Positions 11,601 through 23,442 of a stretch of DNA of 64,000 bases are shown in pieces. Under the pieces are notes generated by a model. It made no database searches, was not told where the DNA came from, and saw nothing but the letters and a program-made list of their open reading frames with translations. Source of the stretch: Motacilla alba alba (taxonomy: Eukaryota; Chordata; Aves; Passeriformes; Motacillidae); contig NC_052046.1 in assembly GCF_015832195.1 (NCBI RefSeq), positions 44,650,473 through 44,714,472 of the forward strand. Direction: 5' to 3'. A program made the position numbers and the translations under genes. The first letter of the stretch is position 1. The number at the start of each line of letters is the position of its first letter.

Positions 11601-14600
11601 ACTTGTGTATTATTCCCCTTGAGGACCTGCTGCGGTCCAGGTGTATCTGCATGTTGAGACAGTGTGCTCATTGAAGTTCCAGTGTGGTCACAGTATCTGT
11701 TTAGATTAAATGATCACCCCTTTTGTTTTGGTTGGATGAATCATGGAATCAGAGAATTGTGTGGTTCCTCTCAACTGTGTTGCTCAGGGCCACATCCAGC
11801 CTGGCCTCTAACGCTTTCAGGGGCAGGGCATCCACAGCTTCTCTGAGCAATCTGCTCCAGTGCCTCAGCATTCTCACAGTGAAGATTCATTGTATCTAAT
11901 CTAAATCTCTCTCCATCCCAGAAGGTATTCAAGGCCAGGCTGGATGGAGCTCTATGTGGCAGGTGTCTCCTCACATGGCTGGGGGGTTGAAACTACGTGA
12001 TGTTTAGAGGTTCCTTCCAATCCAAACCATCCTGTGATTCTAAATCTACCCTTTGTGAGTTTAAGGCCACTCCCTCTTGTCCTTTCACTGCATGCCCTTG
12101 TAAAAAGTGCCTCTCCAGCTCTCTTATAGGCTCCCTTTAGGTGCTGGAATGCTACTGTAAGGTCTCCCTGGAGCCTTCTCTTCTTCAAGCTGAAGAGCCC
12201 CAATTTTCCAGCCTTTCTTCACAGGAGAGGTGCTTGAGCACTTGGATCATCTTTGTCACCTCCTCTGATGTCAGTCATTCTTCCCTCATCCACCAAAGCT
12301 GTAACTCCATCAAAAAAGGCCAAAATTAGTCAGATGCAATTTGCCCTTAGTGAAGCCATGTTGGCTGTCACCAGTCACCTCATGGCCTTCCATGAGCCTT
12401 GGCATATTTTCCATAAGGATCTGCACCTTGATCTTGCCAGGCACAGAGGTGAGACTGACCAAGCTATAGTTCTGCAATTCTTCTTATGTTCTTTTTTAAA
12501 AATGGGCTGCCATAACTTGTCAAATACAATGAATTGTGGCTTAGCTACTTCCTCTGACAGTTTCCGCAGGGTCCATGAATGTATCTCATTGACTCCCATT
12601 GATTTGTGCACCTTCATGTCCCTTGGATGGTCTCAGACCTGGACTTTTCCTACAGCAGGTGGTTCTTCATTCTCACAGTGCCTTTGCCTTCTGTGACGTG
12701 CGTGGTCTGGCTGGAGCACTTGCCAGTGCAGACCAAGGCAAAAAAGGACATTGAGTACCTCAACATTTTTCATGACCTGGGCAGCCATATCTTTCTTTTC
12801 CTTCAAGAGAGGACCATTCATTTGTCAATATTTTGAGTTTACTTGCATTTTTAAGTTGTCATGCTTCTCAGAAAATTTTATTCTTGGCTGTTGTGACTAT
12901 CTCCAGATTAAAAAAAAAAAATCTATGGGAGACCTTTAAAATGCAAAACCAAGACAAAACCTATACCTTTTGTTTCCTAACAGTGTTTTACTGTCTAATT
13001 GAGGTGGTTCCTCCCCTCAGCCCGAGACCACACTATGATCTGAGAAATGAACAAACTTTACAACATCCTTCCTCCTTGATTCATCAGATCCCTGCTTAAA
13101 TAATTTCTATATTTACCTCTTAGTCCCAAGATACTGATATTTCTCAAAGTTCTTCCCATTCTTTGATGCTGGATTTTTCTTTTGTAATATTGGAGGCTGT
13201 CTGCATAAATATATTGCTTAAGATGCCACTGCAGCCTAAGCAATTGAAATTCACACTCTTAATTAAGTGGATTTGTTTTTCATTAAGAAAAAAAAAAGAA
13301 GAAATGGTTTAGCTTTTGGGCATTTAACATCTTTTAATGTAGCTGAATACACAAACATTAATTCTACACTTCTAATGTCACTTTATATAAGCCAAAGCAC
13401 ATTTATTAATTATTAATTTTTTTTTCTTGGTAGACTATTACTTCTCCTGATTTTTTTCCGCTTCATTTCCATATCCACTGTGCTTTCTGCAAATCTTATC
13501 CTTGGTAACTGTTGCCACATCCAGTAGTCCCTGCAATGTGTAAATCTTTTTAAACAGTAAAATTACTTAACTTACTTTAACTCTTTTGTAAACTTTCTTG
13601 GAAAATTCCATTTGGCTTGAATCCATTTTATTCTGAGAGCTAAAGCAGATTTTAAAGGAAGTTTTGCAGAATTTAAGGGAAACTTACCACATCTGCTTTG
13701 AGCTAATATGATGTCCAAAAATACCAGTTTCAAAATTAGGTACGTGTAGTTTGCCTTCTTGCAATTATACATTTTGATTGAGTCTGATGTGACATCATAT
13801 GCATTTTTTCATGGTTTTTTTTCCCTTACAGATAATTTTGCCCACAGAACAGCAGTCCGGCATGCACTAGCAAATGACAAAGACTGGCAGGGAAAATTCA
13901 TCTCTGCGGCTCTCCCCTTGGTAGAGAAGCAGCACAATGAGGTTGCTTATCTGGTGCCCTGGTGTCAGCTCGGGAAGCCTTCAAAGGAAGGGGGTGAGCT
14001 TATCTTTTCTTTTGCTGATTAAAGCTACCAACACTAACAAAAAATGGCTTAAAGTTTAAACCTGGTATTGCACAGTTTTATGACCCTTTACGTAACAAAT
14101 GCATGTACATGCGCCCATGTGGAAAAAGTGACATAACACAATGAGGAACAGAGGTTTCTGGAAGGATTTTACACTAACATACATCAATAACTGACTAGAG
14201 CACTGATCATCAAGGTTGTTAATGATCAGGATTGTGACTTGCTAAATGAATATGCGAAATGGCAGTGCCATAGTAGTGGTCAGAGCAGTCATTCCGGACT
14301 TCCTTTGTCTGTCCATCAGCAAGAGGGCATTTCCTGGATAATCGTCGTTCTCTTTCACAGAGATTTTCCTCTTATCAATTTGCTTTGATGTTACTGCTTC
14401 TTTCACATAAAGTTTAAAAGATTCCCTACTTTTTTAAAGATACATGAAAGTCAAACATAAGGATCTGCTCCTTGATCTTGCCAGGTACAGAGGTGAGACT
14501 GACTGAGCTGTAGTTCTGCAGTTCTTCCTTATGCCCCTTTTTGTAATAGTCACAGGTTAGGTGTAAAAGTCATGTCTCTTTGTACTTTAATTCTCTCTGT

Positions 14601-16376
14601 GGCAAATTTGATGTTAGTAATATTGACTGTTCCCCAATTTATGAACATCGGCAGGCTTGCTTGCATGAAGTGACAGGGAGCAGACCTTGCTGCAGCCCTC
14701 AGCACATATATAACTACAGCAATCTTTGTTCTTTATTTCCTTTATTCTGGATTCGCAATTTTATGCTGCTGCTGTCGAATTTGAAAGCAGTTTTCTCTCA
14801 GTCTGGAGAGATGACTTCAAACACTGTTGTAGTTTATCTCCAGCCTGTTGCTGGAGAGTGACACCAGACACTGCCAAGTAGCAAGTGTCTGGCTTTCTAT
14901 TACTGAGTCAACAATTGTGATCTGAAGTAACTACCTGAACAGAAAGAAGACAAATAACTTTTAGCAGGACTGGAGTTTTTTGGTGAATTATGCCATTTCT
15001 CTACAAATAAGGGAGATTGGTTGGCACAGCAGAGGTGCTAAACTAGTCCTTCTCTTTTGCTTATGCTGTCAGATCTTACTGTGACAAACTGCCAGGAGTC
15101 AAAGGAGTTTGTAATGTCATAAACCACTTCAGTGCCAGAAAACATCTTCAGTCTTAGAAAAGACACCCAGCATTCCTCAAGCAGACACCCACATCCCTCA
15201 AACAAGTATGAGCACTTGTGGTATCTGCAAAGTAGTCTGAATATCCCAGTCTCCATTGGAAAAATGCTCCATTGCAGCATTGGAAATTGCAAAGTTGGGT
15301 TTTGTATGAAGCCTTCTGTTCTTCAGGGCCCTGGTACTTAGATTGACACTTGAACTGTTAGTGAGCTTGTGCTCTTGTGAGCCTCTGGAAGGTGTGAGTT
15401 CTTGTGCATGTTGGGAGGAAGAGGCAGTTTCCTGCTGTTCCCATATGACAGGGAAACGTTATACTGGTCTCAAGCAAATACACTGTGGCCATGAGACATG
15501 GTTCAAGATCTGGTGTATTAATTTCTATTTCCTTCCTTGTGGTAGTGTTTGCCTTCTCTTCTAGGTGTATATGAATGGGTTACTTTCCAGATGAAGCCTG
15601 GTGGGCCAGCATTGTGGGGTGAAGCATTTCAAGCTGCAATCAATGCTCATGTCAACACAGGATACACCAAGCTGATCGGTGTTTTCCACACAGAATATGG
15701 ATTACTTAACACAGGTACTCATCAATTTCTGATACAGACTTTGGCATAGGAAGGGGCAGAGGCAGAGGGACAAGCCACCGTTCTGGATCAGGATTGGCCA
15801 GCTTGCTGAAAATGTTGGTGTAGATCACTGAGGTCCTGTAAACAGTCTTTGAACCCAGCTTTGTGTACTGGGTTATAGGCTTAAGCCAGTTGCCCCAATC
15901 ATAAAAGACTCAGATCTGATATTAAAGTCAAACCATGCAATGGCTCAGTGAAAGATCATCCCACCATCTCACTGGCATGCCTGGAGAATTGCTTCTGATA
16001 GCTGCAAGGCATCTAACAGATGAAGGCAGATTGCTAGGACTTAGAGTACATGTTGTATTGCAGCATAATAGTGCTCAGCTGGCTTTATTTGTACTTTCTC
16101 AGTCCATGTGTTATGGTGGAATGAGAGCCCAGATCAGCGGGCAGCAGGAAGACACAGTGCCCATGAAGATGCCAGAGTTGTAGCAGCTGGTAAGACATGA
16201 TGTTTCTAGAGAACTCACTTGTGTTACCTGCATGCATGCTGAGAAAAGTATTACTTTTCATTAGAATACTGTCTTAATTAAACATGTGTTTAATTTCAGT
16301 GCGTGACAGTGTCAGATTCTTGGAGTCCCAGCAAAATATGCTTCTGATTCCTCTGCAATGCTCGCCACTGAAGTAA
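8600..16376 (+). CDS. NIPSNAP3A: NIPSNAP3A, six coding exons, complete
   Basis: Joined exons 8600-8674, 10658-10859, 13832-13993, 15565-15714, 16103-16189 and 16300-16376 total 753 nt, giving 250 residues plus stop. All introns are GT-AG and the frame stays open at every junction. The product resembles NIPSNAP3A/3B: a start MLPPALLRRPLAAAAR rich in Arg and lacking acidic residues (mitochondrial-type presequence), then two NIPSNAP (ABM-like) halves with YEIRTYDIKPAKM, HIWKYDNFAHR, GVFHTEYG and VHVLWWNES. The start ATG has a good context (CCGCC before ATG). NIPSNAP proteins are small, mostly mitochondrial proteins linked to mitophagy or vesicle traffic; the exact role of the 3A member is poorly defined. 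Only one NIPSNAP3 copy is seen, against 3A and 3B in humans. Confidence 0.95.
8723..8738. promoter_or_regulatory. Perfect 16-bp palindrome with TCGCGA core
   Basis: CGCTGTCGCGACAGCG reads the same on both strands. It lies in the CpG island just after exon 1 of NIPSNAP3A, and a second TCGCGA follows within 20 bp (CTGTCGCGAG). TCGCGA cores occur in BANP/Kaiso-type CpG-island promoter motifs; function here is inferred. Confidence 0.4.
8905..9280 (-). mobile_element. CR1 LINE fragment, - orientation
   Basis: Read on the - strand, it encodes CR1 ORF2 C-terminal wording (ELRELGVFSLEKKRLRGDL) followed by the usual 3' region. On the + strand the phrases TCCAGCCTTTCCTTAAAC and GGCAGCCCATTCCGATGTC are typical CR1 3' sequence. 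It is 5'-truncated, within NIPSNAP3A intron 1. Confidence 0.85.
9530..9800 (+). mobile_element. CR1 3' end fragment, + orientation
   Basis: It contains the CR1-like run GGTTTAGATTGGATATTAGG near 9582, AGTGGTGGAGTCACCACCCC near 9648, and a 3' end AATTCTGTTCTGTGAC near 9798 that fits the degenerate CR1 terminal repeat. It faces the preceding - strand CR1 head on. Confidence 0.8.
10658..10859 (+). CDS. NIPSNAP3A: NIPSNAP3A coding exon 2
   Basis: The acceptor is TTTCTTTCAG and the donor G|GTACGG; 202 nt, ending in phase 1. It encodes the first NIPSNAP half, with YEIRTYDIKPAKM, then FHFRTAHSELVGFW and VFHIWKY. Confidence 0.95.
11745..11908 (-). mobile_element. CR1 3' part, - orientation (left half of split copy)
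   Basis: On the + strand it reads as reverse-complement CR1 3' sequence: ATCATGGAATCAGAGAATT, then CACATCCAGCCTGGCCTC, ending ATCTAATCTAAATCT. It is interrupted by a + strand CR1 and resumes at about 12048. Confidence 0.8.
11909..12038 (+). mobile_element. Short CR1 3' end nested in another CR1
   Basis: About 130 bp of CR1 3' end in + orientation (AAGGTATTCAAGGCCAGGCT, then TTCCTTCCAATCCAAACC and TGTGATTC). It is flanked by TCTAAATCT at 11900-11908 and 12039-12047, which looks like a short duplication of the host CR1. Confidence 0.75.
12044..12830 (-). mobile_element. CR1 ORF2 remnant, - orientation (right half)
   Basis: The - strand carries broken reverse-transcriptase wording (VHKSMGVNEIH, then VAKPQFIVFDKLWQPIFKK) at 12633-12375. 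It is followed, after an apparent internal deletion near 12285, by C-terminal wording (LFSLKKRRLQGDL). Frames are broken, so the element is inactive. It lies within NIPSNAP3A intron 2. Confidence 0.8.
13832..13993 (+). CDS. NIPSNAP3A: NIPSNAP3A coding exon 3
   Basis: A pyrimidine-rich acceptor ends CCCTTACAG; 162 nt, phase 1 to phase 1. It encodes NFAHRTAVRHALANDKDW and PLVEKQHNEVAYLVPW, closing the first NIPSNAP half. Confidence 0.95.
14461..14545 (-). mobile_element. Small CR1 ORF2 fragment
   Basis: Nearly the same wording as 12419-12500 (GATCTTGCCAGG, then ACAGAGGTGAGACTGAC and GTAGTTCTGCA). It is a second small copy of the CR1 RT region, in intron 3 of NIPSNAP3A. Confidence 0.7.
15565..15714 (+). 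CDS. NIPSNAP3A: NIPSNAP3A coding exon 4
   Basis: The acceptor is CTCTTCTAG; 150 nt, phase 1 to phase 1. It encodes GVYEWVTFQMKPGGPALWG and TGYTKLIGVFHTEYGLLNT, the start of the second NIPSNAP half. Confidence 0.95.
16103..16189 (+). CDS. NIPSNAP3A: NIPSNAP3A coding exon 5
   Basis: The acceptor is TACTTTCTCAG and the donor CTG|GTAAGA; 87 nt. It encodes VHVLWWNESPDQRAAGRH and EDARVVAA, strongly conserved in NIPSNAP3 proteins. Confidence 0.95.
16300..16376 (+). CDS. NIPSNAP3A: NIPSNAP3A last coding exon
   Basis: The acceptor is TTAATTTCAG. The exon encodes VRDSVRFLESQQNMLLIP and ends SPLK then TAA at 16374-16376. This matches the family C-terminus, with the QQNMLLIP block characteristic of NIPSNAP3. 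Confidence 0.95.
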
Positions 16377-17225
16377 CCTTCTTCTAGAGGATGTAACTGA
16401 TGGCAGAAGAGACAAGATGGAAGTGCTGTCAGCAAGTGACATGGGCCCCCATACCCTCATGAGCTGAGCTGTTCTTCAGTGGACAAAAAATGGATGCAAA
16501 ATGCTGATCCACTGGCAGTGTAAATCAGCACTCTGATACCAATTGTTAAACAGAAGTTTTTGGTGATGTTTCTACATCTCCAGGACAAAGAACTTGAGCC
16601 ATATCATGACACAAACCATGCGTCACCAACCTTCTATTTTAATCCCTAAGTTCTTCATAATTTTTTGCATAGCTAGATCACTTACCAAACTGAGAAAGTT
16701 AAGTGCTCGTGTCCAGCATTCCAGCCAGGGATGGTATCATTTTTATAACACACTTTGATGCCTCTTATAATTATCACATCTTAGTTTTTCCATACAGTTA
16801 CAAGAAGGAAAGCTCCCACATATATCTTACCCAATTGTGTTTTAATCAGACTTCTCACTGGCACACTTTATATTAATTCTGAGCAACGTACAACATCAGT
16901 GTTGCTGGAATTGCACTTAAATGCAACAGTGGGGCTGATTAGGTAGTATATCCTCATGAGTTCTGCCGTGAGACTTTTTACATAATTTGTTATGGCTCAT
17001 TTCAGCCTTTTTTTGTTCATTAAACACTGCCTCAAAACTGTGAGTTATCCACACAAGCTTTGGCTTGGGTATTTTAATATTTGTTTGGGGTGCTAAAGGT
17101 GATTAGTCCTTCTTGTTCAATTGTGTCATCGGACTCAACTGATTTACATGTGCTGTCATTCTTTGAAATGCTTTTTGTCAGACTGTTGAAAGCTAAATAA
17201 ATGAGCATAAAGCATTAATTCTTAG
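16377..17225 (+). other. NIPSNAP3A: NIPSNAP3A 3' UTR
   Basis: About 0.85 kb of A/T-rich sequence from the stop codon to the first clear canonical poly(A) signal, AATAAA at 17196-17201. The cleavage site is inferred 15-25 nt after it. Earlier non-canonical signals cannot be excluded. Confidence 0.6.
17196..17201 (+). terminator. NIPSNAP3A: Candidate NIPSNAP3A poly(A) signal
   Basis: AATAAA in the context GCTAAATAAATGAGC, the first strong canonical signal after the stop codon. Confidence 0.6.
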
Positions 17226-17792
17226 TGTTTATGGCTCAAGCTCTTACACTTTTTAACTATGAAATGATAAATCTCATTCTCAAAGTACAATATTCATTGT
17301 GCAGGTCTTGTCTTTTGGTCAACAACAAACTGCTTTAGAACCAGCAAGCTAGAGTGAAGAGCAGTAGGGCAGAGAGCACATGGGCTGAGAAGTCAAACTT
17401 CTGTTTTGCATGCAGTGGTACAGAGCACCCTCTTCTGCTATTTATATGTATTGACTGTAAATCGCAGAGCACTTGGGAGGATTTTCTACACGTTAATCAT
17501 GGATCTGCAATGAGCAATTGAGTACTGAAGTATCTTAGTGCAGTTTGCCTAATGATTATTGCTTCTTTAAAGTGCATTAAGATCTCACAGAAAGCACTAA
17601 AACAAGCTGTGGGCCATTATGCTTGTGTCTCAGGTGGTGCATGGGATATGGCTGCTGCAGTTAAGGGAGTAGCTGCTGTATGCATGTCTTCATACACTGC
17701 TCCCTCCAACAAAGCCATGTTTAGCATTCTCGGGGTGGAACAAACACTCCTTCCGAGACTCCTGTCTTATATTTTACAAATCATCCTTGAAG

Positions 17793-18688
17793 GTACTGTT
17801 ATGAATGAAACTGCCAATCTAATTTTATCAATAATTTGCAAGAGCCAAATTATGATATAATAACAAAGTACAAAATTTATTTCGCGTTCAAATGACCGAA
17901 TTTCGGTCAGCCACGGATCGGACAGAGTCTAGCCCAGGACTCGACCCTGGGTGACGCACTTACACAGCTCTGAGCCCCTGCATGCATCAGAGTGGTAGTG
18001 GCACACCATTGCATTCTCGAACCTAGGTTTTATACTCTTTTTCTTGCCGCGGGCTAGGAAGTCCTTTGTCCTTTTCTTGTCCTTTTCTTGCTTTTCTTCA
18101 AGCAAGTCCCAAAGGTTTCTCCCGTCTAGTAGAATGCTATCTGATGGAAGATGGTCCAGCTCTCGATGTCTTCAGGAATAATTCATCGACTTCCGGTCTT
18201 GTGCTAGACAGGACTCAAACAATCATGCTGACAATCCACACCATTCCATACCGAGAGAGATATCCTTGTTAACATTCTAAATACCAGATATTCATCCCTT
18301 ACTGGAAGTCCCTTTTACAAACTAAGAGATTTCCCAGAAACAGATTATAAGTCTGAATAGTGTGAGCTCCTTCCCTCCGGTCGTGAGTAGTCAGGTGTGC
18401 TGTCGATGGATGGCGTAATTCTTTGCTTAACTAAAAACCTCGAAACCCTGAGTTACTGCTGTGCTTCACATGTAAATGTAGTCTTTTGGTGAGGTATGTG
18501 TGTGTGTGCCGGTTTCTCAATCCTGCCGGCCGTCTTCCCCTGGTTTCTCTGAAACATGTCCAGACACGGTCCCCACATAAAACCCAATCCTTTAATTCCT
18601 ATAACTGCTTCTAATATGTTTTATACTATATTACATTTGATATTCACCTAAATCAAATATGAATTTTGACACTTATCCATAACAGTAC
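17793..18688 (-). mobile_element. Solo ERV LTR with GTAC target duplication
   Basis: The LTR runs 17797-18684 (888 bp), with inverted ends TGTTATG...CATAACA. It is flanked by identical GTAC at 17793-17796 and 18685-18688. Regulatory signals place it on the - strand: TATAAAA at 18034-18028 and AATAAA at 17881-17876, about 150 bp apart as in U3-R-U5. A 17-nt palindrome around TGACCGAATTTCGGTCA (17893-17909) lies at the 3' side. No internal viral sequence remains, so it is a recombination-derived solo LTR. The 4-bp duplication fits class I (gammaretrovirus-like) elements. It lies between NIPSNAP3A and the ABCA1 3' end. Confidence 0.85.
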
Positions 18689-19009
18689 CAAGAGCTGATG
18701 AACCAGCCTTACATTGCCTTACTACAGTTCTTTCAAAGGAAGGTTTTTTTTCTTTACTAAAGAAACTATGGGCTGAAAAGTGGGAAGAGAGAGTTAAAAG
18801 GACTTTTTTTTTTTAATTTGAATGCAAGAATTGTTTCACTGGGATTTTTTGTTTGGTTTTAATTAACTTAATTAAAACTATTTTTCTGTAACACCAGCAC
18901 TGAGAGTAAGAACATTCAAGATGGTAGAGCAGAGCTGCGTTTTTAGCTGTGAGGTGCCAGACGGACACTAGATCAAAACAGAAAACCCAGGAAATTAAGA
19001 GGCCTAGGC

Positions 19010-20066
19010 AATCATCAACCACATGAAGTTCAAAGTGCCAGATTCTGCACCTGGGGTAGGGCAACCCTGGGTGTGTGTACAGAGAGGCTGGGGAACAAGA
19101 TGTTAGAAAGCACCAGGAATGGGCCCTGGGGGGTCCTGGTGAGTGGCAAGTTGAACATGAGTCAGCAGTGCTCTGGCAGCCAGGAGGACCAACCCTGTCC
19201 TAGGGACATGAGGCACAGCATCACAGCCAGGCAAGGGAGGGAATTGTCCTACTCTGCACTGGGGCAGCCTCACCTCAAGTGCTGGGGGCAGCTTTGGGTG
19301 CCACTGATGCCTTTTGGGACCACCTGAAAACAGAGGCTAGACAAAATTAAGGGGAATAGAAAGCAGTTAGGTTTATCAAAGATACATTTCAGGCAGATGA
19401 AGCCAACTCACTTTTGTTTAAATTTCTTAGGGCCTGAGAAACTAAGGTGTCCTTGATTCCCAGGCCTGGAGAGGAATTTTTTCTGACCAAAATGGGAAAA
19501 CAGTAGCTCTATATGGAGTTTGTACATGAAAGAATTGCAGGATTACAAATATATGAAAAATAAAAAAGCTAAAATCCTAAGGCATCATTACAATGTAAAA
19601 AAGATATTAAGCCATTAGAGAGGGGCAGTAAAGATGGTGAAGGACCCTGAGGGGAAGCTGAATGAGGAACATCTGAGGTCCCTGGGCTTGTGCAGCCTGG
19701 AAGAGATTGAGGGGAGACTCCACTGCAGTTACAACTTCCTCCTGAGGAGAACAGGAGGGGCAGATACTGATCTTGTCTCTCTGAAACTCAGTGACAGGAC
19801 CTCAGGGAATGGCCTGAAGTTGTGTAAAAGGAGGTTCAGGCTGGGTATTAGAAAAGGATTCTTCACCCAGAGGGTGGCTGGGCACTGTAACAGGCTCTCC
19901 ATGGAAATGATCACAGCACGAAGCCTGACAGAGATCAAGAAGTGTTTGGACAATGCTCTTAGGCATACGGTATGATTCTTGGGGATGATGTAGCACAGGG
20001 CCAGGAATGGGACCTGGTGATCCTTTAGGGTCTCTTCCAACTCATCTTATTCTGTGATTCTGTGAA
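19010..20066 (+). mobile_element. CR1 copy, + orientation, interrupted
   Basis: ORF2 3' wording near 19015-19330 is followed by about 270 bp of non-CR1 sequence. CR1 then resumes at about 19605 with LNEEHLRSLGLCSLEE and RRFRLGIRKGFFTQRV. The 3' end is at about 20050-20066 (TTCTGTGATTCTGTG). Frames are disrupted. Confidence 0.8.
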
Positions 20067-20641
20067 ATTCTAATTTGCTTCCTATATCAGGAAGAATTTT
20101 CTTGATGAGTGTAACTTCAAGAATGGGTTAGATACTGGAAATTGGTTAATGGTGATCCTACAGGCAGTAGGAGACATCATTTTAGTATCAGTTTATCCTT
20201 GAGCAATCACACTGTTACTCTGCTTTCATTTGTAAACTACTGTTCAAATGAATGTATAGGGTATTTTTATCAAGGAGAAGCAATCAGCAACTTGCATTAT
20301 CTGTAATAAAAATCAAAGGCAGGTCCTTGAGTTGGGATTTAAACATCCAGAGAGGTTTGTTACACTTTGCAGTTGGATTTGACAGTTAACCAATCCCTGG
20401 CTAGAGACCTTTTCATTTACTAACTTTAAGTTTAATGTAGCACTTACCTTTATATCTTGCATCTCCTCATTTACCTGAAAATAGTATATCTACTCCATAC
20501 CTGGTTTTAGAGCTACTGAAATCTCATGCATCAAAGTTAAGAACAAAATAAAACCAGGCAAAACTAAAAGCTTCTAGCAATGCTCCTTGAAATAGAAAAT
20601 GCAAAAATTACACTTGTGAAGACCAATGGTGCTATAACAGC

Positions 20642-20647
20642 TTTATT
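20642..20647 (-). terminator. ABCA1: Candidate ABCA1 distal poly(A) signal
   Basis: AATAAA on the - strand (TTTATT on +). Cleavage is inferred at about 20620-20630. Proximal alternatives may exist. Confidence 0.6.
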
Positions 20648-23442
20648 TTTTACTTAATACAAGGCAATTAGAGTGCCTTTTAATACTTCATATAACAGAT
20701 ATTAGCAAATACAAATATATATACTTTTTTTTTTTTTGCTTTTAATGAAAACATCCATTTAAGGATTTAACTTAGAAATTTCCGTTGTGAAATCTCTGTA
20801 GATTTTTGCAAAGTTAACAGATATTCCAGTGCAAAAATAGATCCCATTACAGATAGCATAAAGTGCTTGGAACGAAGGACCAACTATAATTCAGGAGGGA
20901 AAGATAAGCTCAACAGTGGTTGTTTAACCATGGGGAAAATACAACAACTCCTTACTGAAATACAAATGTACTACAAAGAGGGATGCAACATGTCAATAGT
21001 ACTGAAGTTTAAAATAAGTTAACACCTCAGTGTAGTTTCATTATCAAAAGTGGTTCATATAATGTGTATGACTCTAGAGTGATTTTTCCCCAACACATAC
21101 TTCAGTAAAAATTAGTGGCTGTCTGAACATATTCCATGACCAATCTTCATGCCAGTGTTGCATTATGCTGTCTGTTCAGTACAAACAATGTAGATCAGAG
21201 CTGTGAAGTAGTTTGGTTAATATCCACATTTACTGCAATATTTTGTCACAGATAGCAGACCCTGTAAGCATGACAGTCATGGGGCAATAGAAATCAAGAA
21301 TCTTTTTGGTGGGCTGAGGGAAGTATATTACCATGTAACTGTTGTTTCCTGATACATGAATAATTTAAATGAGCAGTTACCAAGAGCAAACCACAGCCCT
21401 TTCAGGACCAAATCTGAATCCTCCTAGAACTCGTTCTAGCTCTACATGCACTAGTTTGGTGCAGTGCAAAACATTAGCCCTTCACTTCACTCGATGTAAT
21501 GCTGATTTGTAATAGCAACTTCTAGCAGTGGCAAGCCTCCAGGACATGCTACTTGTTTAAATGATATGGCAACATACTTGCAGCGGGTTCTGGAGTAGTC
21601 ATGGTTGTAGCTCTGCTGTTTCTGCACCTGGAAGTCTGGTGTATTCATCACCCCGTAACTCATCCCCATAGAGTGATGATGTCATAAAGGTAATAACAAA
21701 GTATGTTTTCAGTGAGGTATACCAATCCCCTTTACACTCCTTTTCTCAATCCCCTTAGCAATGAATTATACAGACAAAAAAAAAAAAGTATGAAAAAGGC
21801 ACTTCAGCAGAGCCTGAACCAAGCTCTTACTTTACCTCAAGGCAGGACACAGAGGGACAAGGAACTTAGATTAACTGTGTTTTAAAAATATTGAGTTGGT
21901 CAGTGTTACCAAGTATACTTGGAAATATGTAATTAACCTTCTTCAGGCTTATGCCAGTATTTGCTGGGCTGCTATGGTCATTCACAGAAGAAAATGGTCC
22001 ATGACTGATTCATGGAGTAGCATCAAAACTAGTGCAGAACCTCTGTGGGTATTTAAGGCAGAGGCATGGCATACAGGAACAGCTCAGGAACTGCACTTGT
22101 TTTCAAACCACATTACTGAACCAATTTTCAAATGTAAAAGCAACACAAAGGGGCCCTAAAAGCATACTCTCCCATGACCGTTGTACAATGTGAACAAGAA
22201 TTGGTTGTTCTTACTATATAATTTCCCCTTTAATATTAGTCTGGCTTTGTAAAACTTGAAAAACTTGACTGATGAACTGTAGCACTACTATCTTGAACTC
22301 TCTTGTTCTTCAGGGGGATTTTTTACTGAAACAGTTGTTTGTCACATGTATAATAAAGGTGTATACTCCAGTTAGGGATCACCTAATGACTGAAACTACA
22401 CTGCACAACAGAAGCAGAAACTTACACATTAATGTTACACCAGTTTCCAAACAGGAAAATTTTAGGTGAACAACTTGCAGTTGTTTGCAGATAGCAGCTG
22501 ATTGCTAGAATCTGGAACATGGTCAGATCATGAATGCAGCTATCCACCCATGTGGACAGAAAGAGAGCATAGCATTACAGGCATAATGTAAAGAAATACC
22601 ATGGCTACAAAGATCAACTGAAAGCATTTCCAATCCCTAATTATGCTACCTACCTATTTAAAGTCATAAATAATACTGTTTAAAAAAAAAAATCTACATC
22701 TCATTTCTAGTTTTATCTGGCAAAGCCAGACCAGCAACATGCTTGTGCTAAGCAGTAATTCCAGATGTTGGGTACCTTTCTGGTGCAAAGCAGGGGTTAA
22801 AGAGCAGATATTACAAATCTGAGCGACAGCTCATGATTTAGAATTTGCTCTTGGCATTAGCAGCTTGTACAACTACTGAGTTTGCTGCTGTGGTCCAAAC
22901 CCTATGTCTGCTTTTCACCCACTTCTTTCTATTAGATGTTCATGCAGCTGCAACAGTACCTCAGAGGAGCAGGAAAGTACTGAACTGCACAAACACCTGG
23001 TCAGAGTATGTTGTTGATTGTGATGCTGGTGGGACAATCACGCATTTGGAGGGTTCACAGTTCTGTGTATCGCCACTTGCTGACGAAGATGTGTGGTTAT
23101 GATGGCCTGTCTCTTGCCATCCCACCTGCACAGTACTGCTTCGTGGCCTCAGCTGTGTCACCACTGACCTACACCAGCCTAGAGAAAGCCAGCTTGTAAG
23201 TTTTTACAGGTAAGTTTTTACAACCTAGGGCTACAACACTGGTGGTGACTTTTCTTGCCATGGACTGTTTTGGTGCATTCATTGCCAGCAATGGATATAG
23301 CACCAGCACATTCCCACTCCTGACATGAATGTTCTAAAGACTAAAACATGCAAGTCCCAAATATCTGTAAATAACCACTGGCCATGATTTCTCAATGAAT
23401 TATTTTAGTAACCCTAATAAAAATATACTGTACAGAACAAGA

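Noticed and set aside
12375..12617. RT-like open frame as a host gene
   Set aside because: It is CR1 ORF2 wording with broken frames, so a dead transposon.
22845..23199. + strand frames of 63-85 codons
   Set aside because: They lie antisense within the ABCA1 3' UTR and have no family resemblance.
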